This document shows, piece by piece, positions 1 to 10,500 of a DNA stretch of 24,901 nucleotides. The stretch is from Didymodactylos carnosus (Eukaryota > Rotifera > Eurotatoria > Philodinida > Philodinidae). The DNA is taken from the NCBI GenBank assembly GCA_905250885.1, contig CAJNOQ010002332.1, forward strand, positions 1 to 24,901, read 5' to 3'. The position numbers and the translations under genes are program-made. Numbering within the stretch: the stretch's first letter is position 1; each line of letters begins with the position of its first letter. The notes beneath the pieces were generated by a model, which ran no database searches, was not told where the DNA came from, and saw only the letters and a program-made list of their open reading frames with translations.

Positions 1-280
1 TGTACCTTGTTCACATCCACAGCGTTAAACAAAAAATGTGTGGCAAACTAAACAGAACCAAAAGTCAAACGAAGATCAACGCGTTTTTTTCTAGCAGCGT
101 TTAAACGGATTTTTTCTCTAATATTAAAGAAAACAGAAGAAAACGCCAGTGTTTTTTTTTTGTTCCTAATCGTTTTTAAAAAGATCACGTTTTTTCCAGT
201 TTTTTCTATAAAATGAACGCGTTTTTCACCGTTTTTTTAAAAAAAATATAAATTTCGCGTTTTGTTGAGACTACTCTTGT
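1..280. repeat. T-rich low-complexity stretch with repeated CGTTTTT motifs
   Basis: The stretch is dominated by runs of T and A, interrupted by recurring short motifs of the form ACGCGTTTTT, CGTTTAAACG and ATCGTTTTTA. The spacing is irregular, so this is not a clean tandem array. It lies directly before the integrase relic and may be part of the same decayed mobile element, for example its non-coding leader. No gene is seen in it. Confidence 0.4.
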
Positions 281-287
281 AGAAAAT

Positions 288-1147
288 TTGGCAATGGGTA
301 TGAAAGCATTAGGACTCGAAAAGGGAAAGTCATCAAACAATTTTTCTCCGAAATTTGTTTATTGGTTAAAGCAGAATGTTGTTGTGAGAAAAATAGTGGA
401 TATTGATGTTTTCTGTTGTATAACTACAAATAAACCAGTTTGTGTATGTGAAAGTTTTTTTAATATTATCGGGGAATGTCATACTACAGTTGCACATGGA
501 GGAAGAGACAAAATCCTAGCCGAAATTACAGCGAATTATTCTTGGATTCCACATATTGTGAAAATTTTTCTCAAACATTGTTCTGCTTGTCAATTACGAA
601 AAACAGTCAAGCAATCAGTTGTATCAAAACCAATTATATCCCTAGATGTTATGGTTAAAGGTTACAAATCGATCTCATTGACATGAGAACACGTCCGGAT
701 GTTGTGTCAGCTGATGTTACGTGGATATTGAATTGTGTCGACCACTTTTCGAAATTTAGTTGGGCGTATCCGTTGAGAAGTAAATCCACTAATGAAGTTG
801 CTCATCGTTTAAAAGAGTTGTTTTTCGTTTTCGGTCCTCCACGTTTACTGCATTCGGACAATGGTACTGAACTTGTTGCTACGGTTATCGTTGAATTAAA
901 ACAGTTGTTTCCAGAAATGACACTTGTGCGAGGTCGTCCGCGTCATCCTCAATCTCAGGGTTGTGTTGAGCGCGCGAATGGAGTTTTGACGTCTGCATTA
1001 GGTAAATGGTTATCGGTGACCCTAGTCGACCGATCTTACGGCAATTCTTCGTTTCAGATAAAGATTATAACAAGATCAAAGCATTGTCTGCTCGCATTCA
1101 AATTTGATTGTACTATGTTCTCGAAGAAAAGTCCGAGTAAAACATAG
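288..1147 (+). pseudogene. Frameshifted integrase relic (zinc-binding HHCC plus DDE core)
   Basis: Two overlapping open segments in different frames carry consecutive parts of a retroviral-type integrase. The first (288-686, 132 codons) has an H2C2 zinc-binding module with H65, H70, C98 and C101. The second frame (open from about 659; first ATG 683) has an Asp at 671-673 in an IDLID context, then HSDNGTE with Asp at residue 59 after the ATG, then CVERANG with Glu at residue 96. That is a D,D(36)E catalytic triad. The wording around these residues, such as GRPRHPQSQG, resembles the integrase found in KRBA2/SCAND3-type host genes and Ginger or Ty3-like transposons. The reading frame changes near 645-660, so no intact protein is made. 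Similarity fades after about residue 112 of the second frame, and the C-terminal part is missing or scrambled. It is best read as a dead copy of a DDE transposon or retroelement. Confidence 0.75.
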
Positions 1148-1283
1148 TGCAATCGTAGATAATAAACGGGAACTGGAAAAATGTGGAACTAGTACGTACC
1201 GGTACAACATAGCATGTCGTCCGCACTAGTAGTGCCGGCCTTTTTCAGTACTGTACTGGGAGTTTTCGGTCGATCATGTTTCT

Positions 1284-1440
1284 CATAAGAATCTTACAAG
1301 AATAACGTACGAGTTTTGCTGACTCTTATCAATTTCTTATGAATTCTTGTGAGATTCTTATAAGATTCAGCAGAATTCTTGTCACTTTCGTGGAAGATCT
1401 TATATAAGAATTGTGTAAGATTCTTATAAGATTTCACAAA
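1284..1440. repeat. Short AGATTCTTATAAGATT repeats
   Basis: A 16-bp motif, AGATTCTTATAAGATT, occurs perfectly at 1352-1367 and 1418-1433, with further degenerate TTCTTATAAG/ATAAGAATCT variants from 1284 on. The core TCTTATAAGA is itself palindromic. The pattern looks like a decayed minisatellite or the subterminal repeats of a mobile element. No coding potential is supported here. Confidence 0.55.
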
Positions 1441-1446
1441 TATTTT

Positions 1447-1576
1447 TTGTCTAGCGTGTACTTGAGACCAAGTACTCAGAAAGGTAGTTGGATAAGTAAT
1501 GTCCAGAGTTCCTGGAGTTTTTTGCAAGTAAAAAAGGTACTTATCAAGTAGTTTAACAAATATAAGTACTAGATAA
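1447..1576. repeat. AAGTACTT-rich dispersed motif zone, left part
   Basis: GTACTTG, AAGTACT and GATAAGTACTT motifs recur many times here and again after the MITE (1814-1985), where AAGTACTTG appears at about 1841 and 1975. The hAT-type MITE at 1585-1805 inserted into this older repeat. The composition is non-coding. Confidence 0.4.
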
Positions 1577-1584
1577 GTACTTCA

Positions 1585-1805
1585 CAGGGCCGTAGCCAGA
1601 AATTTGGTAAGGGTTGGGCATCTACAAAAAAGTTCCATCTTTACTAGTCTGAATTTCCATGTTAAAGCTAGGTTGAGCACTTTTTCTAGCGTTTTATCTC
1701 CATACGGCATTTATCATCTATAAATTTAGTGTATATTATACATTGAAGTAAAATCTTAAGAGGTGGTCACGTGCCCTGTTTGCCTACCCCCTGGCTACGG
1801 CCCTG
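1585..1805. mobile_element. hAT-type MITE, 221 bp, with 8-bp target-site duplication
   Basis: The element begins CAGGGCCGTAGCCAG (1585-1599) and ends with its exact reverse complement (1791-1805), a perfect 15-bp terminal inverted repeat. Similarity continues imperfectly for about 15 bp inward. It is flanked on both sides by the same 8 bp, GTACTTCA (1577-1584 and 1806-1813). Eight-bp duplications and CAGGG-type termini are characteristic of hAT transposons. At 221 bp it cannot encode a transposase, so it is a non-autonomous MITE. The exact duplication and perfect termini suggest a relatively recent insertion. Confidence 0.9.
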
Positions 1806-2006
1806 GTACTTCATCAGGTATTTGGCAGGTAACTTGGTAAGTACTTGCGAAATATATGCAAGTATCGGAAGATCTTTCAAGTACGTGGCACATATTAAGT
1901 CTGCGTTAAAATCATTAAGTTTAAAAATGCTTGACAAGTGTTTAACCACGTGCTTTAGAAAATTTGCAAGCAGCTAAGTACTTGATTTCCAGTGCATTCA
2001 CTAGGG

Positions 2007-2217
2007 AAAGCCCGAAATGTTTATTGTCAGCTCAAAGCTACAGAAATAAGAAATTAATTTAAGGTTTTTCTTGTAAATTCTATAACTTTGCAAAGAAAGG
2101 TCATGTAGAAATGGGTGATGTCTCATTTTAATCAGAAATTTGCGGGCTACAATCATGCTTGGGTTATTTTTTAGAGTTCTTGAAAAACTGGTTTTTTAGT
2201 AAATCGGGTCTTCAAGA
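2007..2217. repeat. Decayed partial copy of the palindromic element at 20.9-22.4 kb
   Basis: The plus strand here aligns colinearly, with many substitutions, to the minus strand of about 21615-21850, which is the loop plus inner left arm of the large palindrome. Shared landmarks in order are AAAGCCCTAAATG-like, TTCATTGTCA-like, GAGCTACAG-like, CTATAACTTTGCAAAGAAAG (exact), TTTTAATCAGAAAT and TTCTTGAAAA-CTGGTTTT. Only the loop and one arm are present and the outer arm is missing, so this is a truncated relic. It shows the palindrome belongs to a dispersed family. Confidence 0.8.
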
Positions 2218-2946
2218 GTGATGAGTACGAATCTTTTTAGGGTATGTACTACCACACTGAGGTCTAGCGACCCATGTACAAATCACCGGAATCGGAAGGA
2301 GACATTTCGAAAGGTTCCCTCGTAAGACCAGTTTATTTTTGCTGGTATAATAGCTGTTCCCTTGCGTGAAAACTATGGACAACACATATACTTTTAAAGA
2401 CATAATGGAATTGATTAAAACTTTGTTTGGAAGTGTTTACTGAAGGTTGAACCATTATACTCGACGTTCGAACATAAATGCTGTTAATATTTTTCTTCTT
2501 TTCTCGCAGAATGCCGTGGCTACACGAAGAAAAGTAGAACAAAAATGTTACTGTTTTAAAAAGAAATTCAACAGAGCAATATTTTTCTCTTATTTTATTT
2601 ATAAAACTTTTTCTCTTTCTTCTACACGTTTCACTTCAACGTGAATTTTTTTCGATGACGAATTAAAATAGAATTCTAAGCTGATAGCGAATAATTATCT
2701 TTTTACTCTTGTAATATATGTTTAGATTGATCGAATAGGTTCACCTTTCCTACATAGCTAAGTGATATTAGGGCCTAGTCAGTAGTATTTTGCAATTTTA
2801 ACAAAAGGTTCAGAGTTTTTTTCTCTCATGCCTTATATCACAGTTGAAACGCGCTCAGTCCAAGAAAACCATACAATATAGATATATACAGATTTATCTT
2901 CTACAAAAAACTAACTATTCCTCCCGTTTTGTGTGTTGTAGTGTGA
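2218..2946. other. Non-coding upstream region of the ADP-ribosyltransferase
   Basis: No gene is supported here. Short open frames on both strands lack family signals and overlap each other. Just before the gene, a pyrimidine-containing stretch ending in TTGTAG (2936-2941), six bases before the ATG, could be a splice acceptor for a 5' UTR intron. That is speculative. Confidence 0.4.
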
Positions 2947-3834
2947 ATGGGTTGTCAGCCAACTAAAATCAATGATACAGCTCAACAATCCACAATGATA
3001 AAACCGTTTAATACACATCAACTTGAAACTGAAGAATTTCAAAGAAGGACGGGCGACAGAATTCAGAAAAAGTCTGTTGAACTTGACGTTGATTACAATA
3101 CCGAAGAATATTTGAGAGACGATCGATTTTTTTTTCCACAAAAACCAGTTAAATCCTTTCGTGATGAATTACATGGTAATTCACATTTTATCAAAGAATG
3201 GATGAAACGATATCCTAATATAAGTGTTCAAGATCAAACAGAACAAGCAGCAAGAGGAATACTATACGAAGCTGAATTACTCAATCAACAATTTGAAGGT
3301 GATTGGTTTTCCAAACAATTGCAACAAGTGAAAGACAAAGATCGAACAGATATTCTAAAATGTTGTATATCTCTCTATACAACAGAAGGTTTTCTCTATA
3401 AACTTATTAATAAAACGTTGAGAGATAACGATATGAGTAAACTGGATACATTAGGCGCATATTGTGATTTTCTTTATCAGTGTGATGCATCACGTGCATT
3501 TAGTATGAATAGTTATACGGGTTTGGTCTATCGTGGTGCCCATTTGGATTCACATATGATCAGTAATTATCAAGAAGCAGTCGGAACAGAGAAGGCGTGG
3601 GATGCTTTTACTTCTACAAGTAAAAATCGAACAAAAGCGGAGCGATTCGGCAATACTCTGTTTATTATCAATATCAAAAATTCCAAATATGTTCGTGGTC
3701 TTGATATATCCCCCTATTCTAAATACCCTACGGAGGAAGAGGTACTTATATCAGCAGCAAGAATATTTCATATTGATAAAATCGATTATGACGATACAAC
3801 TATGAAACATTACATTTATCTTACGATCGATTAA
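2947..3834 (+). CDS. NAD+-protein-arginine ADP-ribosyltransferase-like protein (R-S-E class)
   Basis: A single-exon ORF of 295 residues. It carries the three signatures of the arginine-specific ADP-ribosyltransferase fold in the right order: Arg196 in VYRG (NAD binding), Ser-Thr-Ser at 223-225 in AFTSTSK, and Glu263-Glu264-Glu265 in PTEEEVLIS, which supplies the E-x-E motif with Glu265 as the expected catalytic residue. The family transfers ADP-ribose from NAD+ to protein side chains, usually arginine. No signal peptide or transmembrane helix is seen. The N-terminus MGCQPTK instead fits an N-myristoylation signal (Gly2, Thr6) with an adjacent Cys3 that could be palmitoylated, pointing to a cytosolic, membrane-attached enzyme. 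Residues 1-90 are charged and not recognised. The start is the first ATG in the frame and gives the lipidation motif. Acceptor residue and partner cannot be read from the sequence. Intronless ADP-ribosyltransferases are common in bdelloid rotifers (family knowledge). Confidence 0.85.
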   Translation: MGCQPTKINDTAQQSTMIKPFNTHQLETEEFQRRTGDRIQKKSVELDVDYNTEEYLRDDRFFFPQKPVKSFRDELHGNSHFIKEWMKRYPNISVQDQTEQAARGILYEAELLNQQFEGDWFSKQLQQVKDKDRTDILKCCISLYTTEGFLYKLINKTLRDNDMSKLDTLGAYCDFLYQCDASRAFSMNSYTGLVYRGAHLDSHMISNYQEAVGTEKAWDAFTSTSKNRTKAERFGNTLFIINIKNSKYVRGLDISPYSKYPTEEEVLISAARIFHIDKIDYDDTTMKHYIYLTID

Positions 3835-5516
3835 TGATTCATAATTAGCATCTTGACATGGTTCTTTTTCTTTGAAAAGTATGTTAACTTACAAAGAATT
3901 CTTTACACGTCCTCATCTATTGATAACAATATTTGCTGGTAGAATTCAAAACGTGTATAATATGGCTCCTAATCTAATACAAATAACAGTAAAGTTATTT
4001 TCTATTCTTTACTGTACACCATTACTCCTATTATCAAACATTCATGGACAATTGTCTATTTTTAATCAATATAGTCTATTTCTACGGTTAAACAAACATA
4101 TCATAAATAGAAAGTGTATCATAGATCTTTGAACGATCACGAGTCGATCAAATGTACACCAGTGAATTCAAAAATAATTGAAAGCCGCAAACCTTCAACA
4201 AACAACGAGAAAATAACCGTAGATATGTGAATATATCAAAATATTTGAAATGTATGTAGAACTTACCACATTGAAAATAATTCTCCATTTGCTCTGATTA
4301 TTTATCGATTATTTTTCATTGTTCAATGTAATGCGATAGAATGGTGTTTCAATTCAAACAATTTTTGAGTAATATTACTACGGAAATTGATATGGAATAT
4401 AATGCAAAAAAAAGTCAGCATAATGTATGTTTATATTCGTCGTACGAGCAAAATTACTGCTTATTGTTGTAAACAATTATATAGGATTTGAAAATGGAAA
4501 CTATTTGATTTGCGATCAGATTTTGTTCGAGATATTACGTTTTAATCAATGAGCGAGGGCTAATATGCGTTGTTTTTTTTCAAAGCAAACAATTACTATT
4601 TATTCTTGTTAAAAACTTCCTCCCTTCGTCTAATTCAAACAGAACTGACAGAAACAGTTGGTAAAATATAGATAATAAATATCACGAACAAAATCCTTTT
4701 CAACAAATAACTTTTTTTGATGTCAGTTTTTTACTTAAAACTTTTCCAATAATCACATCTTGTAGAGAAATCTTTAGGCTTATAAATTTTCAAGCATCAT
4801 CTTTTTCTGATTATAAATTAAAACCAAATGTTTTGAATATGAGCCTTTTTTAAAGGTGAATTTTCAGCTTATGAGAGTATTTTGTAATCATTTTAGTTCA
4901 AAAGCGCATAGAAAACTGAACAAATTTCGGGCTTTGTGAAAATTTGAAAACAACTATCAAAGGCTTTTAAACAGTTTTCTAAAGGTTTATGGATAAGATC
5001 TAAATGACAAAATGTTTGTTATTTAGTCGTTTTAGAATTTTGTAAGCTTTTGTATAAAAAGTTTTCTTGGGATGTCACTTTAGTTATACCATAATGTGGG
5101 GTTTAGAAGAGTTCATGTAGAGTCATATAACAAATATAGTGTTATGTTTGTATACGTAGTATCAGTGTTTTACATATGAGTAAATGAAATTATCTGAGAT
5201 GGTGCAGATGAGCTTTGATAATCATGCATAGTATTCGTTGATTATATTTCTACATTATTGCAGTTAAAGAGAAAATCCTTATAAAAATACAAAAAAATAA
5301 CTTAATTTCTATACATCTTCTAAAAATCTTAGAAGATGTTCAACTCAACTATCTTACGTCATTAGAACTTTCAAAAAATCACCATTAAAGACTCTCAAAG
5401 GTTCGCTTTTAAACTGCAGTAGATTACTCTTAAATAATTATCATTCAAGCTTTCAAAAGATAACATATGACTATTTTTTTCTATTGTTCCACGAACTATT
5501 AATCAAAACTGAGTAG
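3835..5516. other. AT-rich intergenic region, no gene seen
   Basis: An AT-rich stretch with many homopolymer runs. The 86-codon open frame at 3872-4132 immediately follows the ADP-ribosyltransferase but shows no domain or compositional sign of coding. No clear AATAAA lies close to the stop codon of the upstream gene. No RNA gene or large repeat was recognised. Confidence 0.5.
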
Positions 5517-5520
5517 TTAA

Positions 5521-5743
5521 CCCTTTACTTTTGACAGTTGATCATGCGAACGGAACTTGCAACTCATATATCTTTATTTAGACTTGATGAAAACAAATTT
5601 TCTTATTAACAACTGCTAGCTTGTGCTATCATCTTACATTAGAAGAATAAACATATTGTTATTTTGTGCTTCGTTTCTTTTTTTATAAAAATTATTATCA
5701 TATATGGTAATGTCCTTTTGAAGAGACAGTCGGATGTAAAGGG
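5521..5743. mobile_element. piggyBac-like MITE, 223 bp, flanked by TTAA
   Basis: The left end reads TTAA-CCCTTTAC (TTAA at 5517-5520, element from 5521) and the right end reads GTAAAGGG-TTAA (element to 5743, TTAA at 5744-5747). The 8-bp terminal repeat CCCTTTAC is perfect and is followed inward by GACAG on one side and GACTG on the other. Duplicated TTAA with CCCTTT-type termini is the hallmark of piggyBac transposons. The interior is too short for a transposase. The short terminal match leaves some chance of coincidence. Confidence 0.65.
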
Positions 5744-5969
5744 TTAAAAAGATTAACTTGTTCGCACCGATCACTTGCTTTTCAAAACTAAAAGTTGGTC
5801 TGTGTGAAAGCCTTTTTCCAGCCTCTGCAAATTGAGGATATGAATGTCGTTCAATAGTTCGAGAAATGTGGACTATTATTTGATTGAAAAGAGCAAATAA
5901 AGAGCATTATAAAGGATTTCACAATCGAGAGATTTACTGATTTCCCAGTGGAAAAGTGAACAGGCAATA

Positions 5970-6362
5970 CCCAAGCAAATAAAAAGTATCGAGTATTGGA
6001 CAATCCTAAATAGGTAACCCAATTCAATACCCGATATACCTAGATACAAGTAAAAAGACAGTATTGAGTACTGGACAATCCCAGCTAGTTAACTCAATAA
6101 AGTAGTCGATATATTTAAATAATCCAATATCTTACCCAATTCTGGATATTAGATGTACCACATGCCCAAATAAGAAATCTTGTGAAGTATCTAGATATTT
6201 TGTGGTGGTATTAGGCAATCCTACTATAAAATATCTGGTACACATGTCACTTTTATTGGATTATCTAGATATATTGGGCGTGTTATTGTCTAATACCACA
6301 ATAAATAATATCTAGATTTCATTTTCAGATAGATCATTTTCATATATGATTTTTTGCTTGGG
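5970..6362. mobile_element. TA-flanked MITE, 393 bp, with internal direct and inverted repeats
   Basis: Terminal inverted repeats CCCAAGCAAA (5970-5979) and TTTGCTTGGG (6353-6362) are perfect and flanked by TA on both sides (5968-5969, 6363-6364), as in Tc1/mariner-like MITEs. Inside, a GAGTATTGGACAATCC-like unit is repeated near 5990 and 6065. A second inverted pair, built on TAGATATTTTGTGGTGGTA at about 6190 and its diverged complement near 6285-6315, folds the right half on itself. No open frame of note. Confidence 0.75.
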
Positions 6363-6364
6363 TA

Positions 6365-7518
6365 GTCATAACTGCAGTAGACAGTGGTTATTCTATCCAA
6401 CTGGTTTTCGTTTCATTTCTTCAGTGGCTAAAACTAGCAACTTCAAACTAGTCAAATATCAGTAACTTTTCATGGTAAATTTGTAAAGTGAATTGTTTAG
6501 AAGTGCTATATTTTCATTTTAGATTTAACATGAATCAAAAATCTGCTCAATATCTATCGATCTTTTTCTGAAGTTTTTACAAATTTTACTTGTCAATACT
6601 ATCAAACTAGAATGGAAACAGAAGAAAGGAAGCAACTGAAACATTAGATATATGCGTTTAGGACGATGTTTCTAATTTTAACTATTCTTTGTTTAAAATA
6701 AAAATTATTATTCTATGCAGTAGATAATAAATCGTTTCCTTTTGACTTATCATTTGTTCTTAGACAAGGGGTGTGATATTGGAAAACGTGAAACAGTACA
6801 AACTTTTTTTTCTTCTATTCTTTCTCTATTTGTATTCCTTCTTCTAAGGAACTGACACTATTTTTTTTTCAGAATCAACCATCCTCCAATAATCTTACAA
6901 CAATATTAACGCCAACGTTTTTCTTGCTATCAACAATAATAGTAGTGTATACAAAAGTGTTTTTAGAGATTTTTCCAAGAACTAAACAGATAGTTGGATC
7001 TATTACATACGTGCGTAGAGAAAAAGAAACGAAAAACTATCATTTATAAATTCTATTTTTTTTCTCTCATCATATAAAATATAGAACAGAACGGTAAAGA
7101 AATACGTTGCATCACAAAAAAATATAGACTATATAACTATTTATAACCATATATGAGAACAAAGTCAGTTAGATTCATTCTCATGTTTATGGGCTTTTTT
7201 TTTGCATTTCATTGAAAAGCATATGTTACACGTGTTGTGTATAAAAATAAAATAAAAGCGTAATATTATTGTTACTATTATAAAAAGAAAAAGTCATTCT
7301 TTGTTCAAAATACTGTTCAATTTAATTAAAGTACGTAAAAAACATTTTGTCTAGCCTGTCAAAAGTTGTTTATAGATCGAATCTATATACAAAGCGTTAA
7401 CTTTTGATAATTTTTTGTAGGTTGTTTGAATAACAAGATTAAATGATCTAATCTAATAATATATATCTGATATTTCTGTTTAACACAATTTATTATAATT
7501 ATTTTCTCGTTGTATACA
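6365..7518. other. Intergenic region upstream of hexokinase
   Basis: Very AT-rich with several T and A tracts. It presumably holds the hexokinase promoter and 5' UTR, but no specific core promoter element can be separated from the background composition. No gene is seen. Confidence 0.4.
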
Positions 7519-10500
7519 ATGTCCATTACAACTATTCAAGCTTTAAATGACGATGTTTTAAACTCTATTTTACGTAAAACTGCTTATGCTATAGCTGCCG
7601 GATTTGTGATTGGTGTTGCTACTTGGAGTGGTACGTCTTTGTCAATGTTCTCGTATTTTTGTTTTTACAAAAATTGTTAATATTTTCGTAGGTTATCGAG
7701 CTGCTTCAACACAAAAATATATTATTCCAAATCGACATCCAGAATCAAATGATCAAGTAAGAAATATTGAAAATTGTCAGTATTTCGGTACCATTAGTGT
7801 TTTTGAGCAGTATCAAAAATTTCGATTCGGTACCAGAGAAAGTACGAAAAAGTTCGATAATTACGAAAACAATTAAGGGACGAGAGTCTTCGTGATTTAA
7901 GGAGAAAGAAAAACTTTTAGTGAATTCAAAAATAGACGTAGATAATGAAGAAAACTTCGGTACTTTCAGTAGTAGTTCCAATGGTTGGTACTGGTATCAA
8001 CAATTATCTAACTATGATAAACTTAGTAGTAAACCTTTTTAGTCGAGCTGGTTAGACGTTTTGAATTAAGTAGGACAATTAAATTTATCCTTGACATTAA
8101 AAGTTAATCGAGGACCTTTACGGACAAGACATTCATTTTTATTTTACAATAATAACAAAATACAGGTGTTTTCTTCTCTCAGCATTTTATTATCAGCGAA
8201 ACTGAGCAAAGTCCAATTTCAAAAACTACGATTACTTTCCCTAGATGTTCAAACGGTAGTTATCCTTTCAAGTTTTTTTTTTCTCTTATCATTGCCCATA
8301 AATCTTTTTTCAAATGTACACACTTCAAATAAACTGAATTATCGAACGATAAATATAAAAAAAGTTAGAATGAACTATGAAAAAAAATGATCATTCTTCG
8401 TCTGCATGATCATATGTTGAACTTTTGTACATTTGATATGAGTATATGTGTGTGGAAAAAACGACAGTTGGTGATTAGAATAGAGTGACGCATGGACATT
8501 GAAATATTAAGTTCGTAGATCATTCGGTTAAAAGTTTGATAACACATTATTCAAGGTAAACTTTTGACACAAGATATATTATTATTGGTCAAAGTATAAT
8601 CGTAAAAAGTTTTGATGACTCACTCTATTAAACATATGATCAAGTCTCTCACCGATGTTCGAGAATCATTATTTGAATCATTATTATCCTTTCAAATTTG
8701 AAAATTTTTTTTCGTAGATCAAAAAAAATTTTAACTTAAAAAAAGAAACCTTGATGATGTTTTTTTTAACTTTCATTTTACGAAGAGTTACTTTGAGGTA
8801 TTGGCTCTTTTCTTGTTCTAAACGTGACATGGTATCTTCTAGATATTATTCGATATCTGCTGTAATGCCTTCTGACATACCACACGTTTTTTTTTTGTTT
8901 TGAGAAAAAGTATCTTTAGTACAACATAAATGATTTATCGAATTGTCGAGATATTAATGCATGTTTATCAGATAGAATCTTATCAAAAACAAAAAGAAAG
9001 CAAAGACTTGTGGAATGTAGAAAAAATTCAATTCTCAACAAAGAATATATCAAATAAACATATAGCCATAGAAAAGAATAATAAACCCCTTTAAAAAAGG
9101 GAATTGGTCGGTTACGATAGTCATTTTTCTTCATCATTCATGCGCAAAACAACAGAACTGTACGAACTACATTATGTAATCGACTCAAGGTTGTTTTCTC
9201 TTTCTTTCATTTATTAAGAGAGTAAATGATAAAAGGTACAAAAATTTGTAAAACGTTAAAAAAATATACGAATATTTCAGACGGGACAAAGATTGTTGAT
9301 AGTAAAACTTTTCACTCATATTAAATACTACACTGTTCAAAGGACAATGGACTTTTGTTGATAAATTTTATAGTAAAGAAGAGTTTACATGAAAATGACT
9401 TGATAGTTTCAACAAACATTCGATATTTCATTGATATGGAGGGTTACGTTATTCCCTCTTCCCAAGTCCACTTTCTTGCTTCATTCACGTCGCGAACGCG
9501 GTAATCGCTCCGCGATCGCGTTAAAATCGCGCAATTCGTGCCGAAATCCCTAAGGAGTCGCTGTTGTCGCGGCGCGATCGCGATGAAGTCTTACTTTTCG
9601 AAAATTTGTAATTCGCGATCGTGAAGCGAGAATACCGACTTCTTAGCGATCGCTTCACGACTCCATGATCCAATCACTGTAAAAAAAAACTTGTCACGTC
9701 GCAATCGCATTTAATCGTGAGATGATACAACATCGCTGTGCGTCTCCCGTGAAAATTCTATTCACCGCTTTTTTTTACTTACGCGCCTGGTAAATAACTC
9801 TTACTGGTTTTTCGAAAAATTTTCAGAATCTTATCACATCTTAATAATACCTTACGACATGACTGATATAGTCTTGCGTAGTCGGGTTTCCGCGTACGCC
9901 ATTCGTCTGCGTTCATGATAAAAGTAGCGTAGCTCATTTACTGATATAACTATACCAATGATTGTTCGCGTAAGAATAATTTGAAAAAATATGTCTATAA
10001 ACACGCCATCAATCCAATGATGCATTTTGGCCATTTCGTGGTGTCAGATCCTGCTAATTTACAAGATTTTGGAAGAGACACAGAACGTCAAAAAAAGTTG
10101 GATCAACTTTATCTTGTTAAATTTCTCGAATAAAAAATGGTTGATATGTTGCTAATTTCGTTTTCTGATTTTGAAGTATATTTCTTCTGTGGGCATAAAG
10201 AAATAAAAGTATATAGAACATATCCATTGTCCATGCTCAATACAATCTTTCCAATCTGAACTGTGTTCTTCTCTGTCTCCGTGCTCATTTCAGTAAGTAA
10301 CTCTCTTAGACAAATAGAGTTCTGGATATTTTCTAGCAATTATGAGATCATGTAGTCAGTTTCTTAAAGAGCCAAATTGATCAGTGTATGAGTTTATTGT
10401 GTGATCGTTTCTTAGGAGCTTCTTGACTTATATTCTATCACTATTCACGATATCGTTCGCTCAAATTTTAGTAAAAACTAGCGCGACTAATAATTGTAGA

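Noticed and set aside
3872-4132. 86-codon frame just downstream of the ADP-ribosyltransferase
   Set aside because: AT-driven composition, no domain, and no sign of being a spliced continuation of the upstream gene.
8916-9137. 73-codon minus-strand frame inside hexokinase intron 2
   Set aside because: Low-complexity hydrophobic translation of AT-rich DNA; no supporting features.
10109-10339. 76-codon minus-strand frame before hexokinase exon 3
   Set aside because: No family motif and no splice partners; consistent with chance in a long intron.
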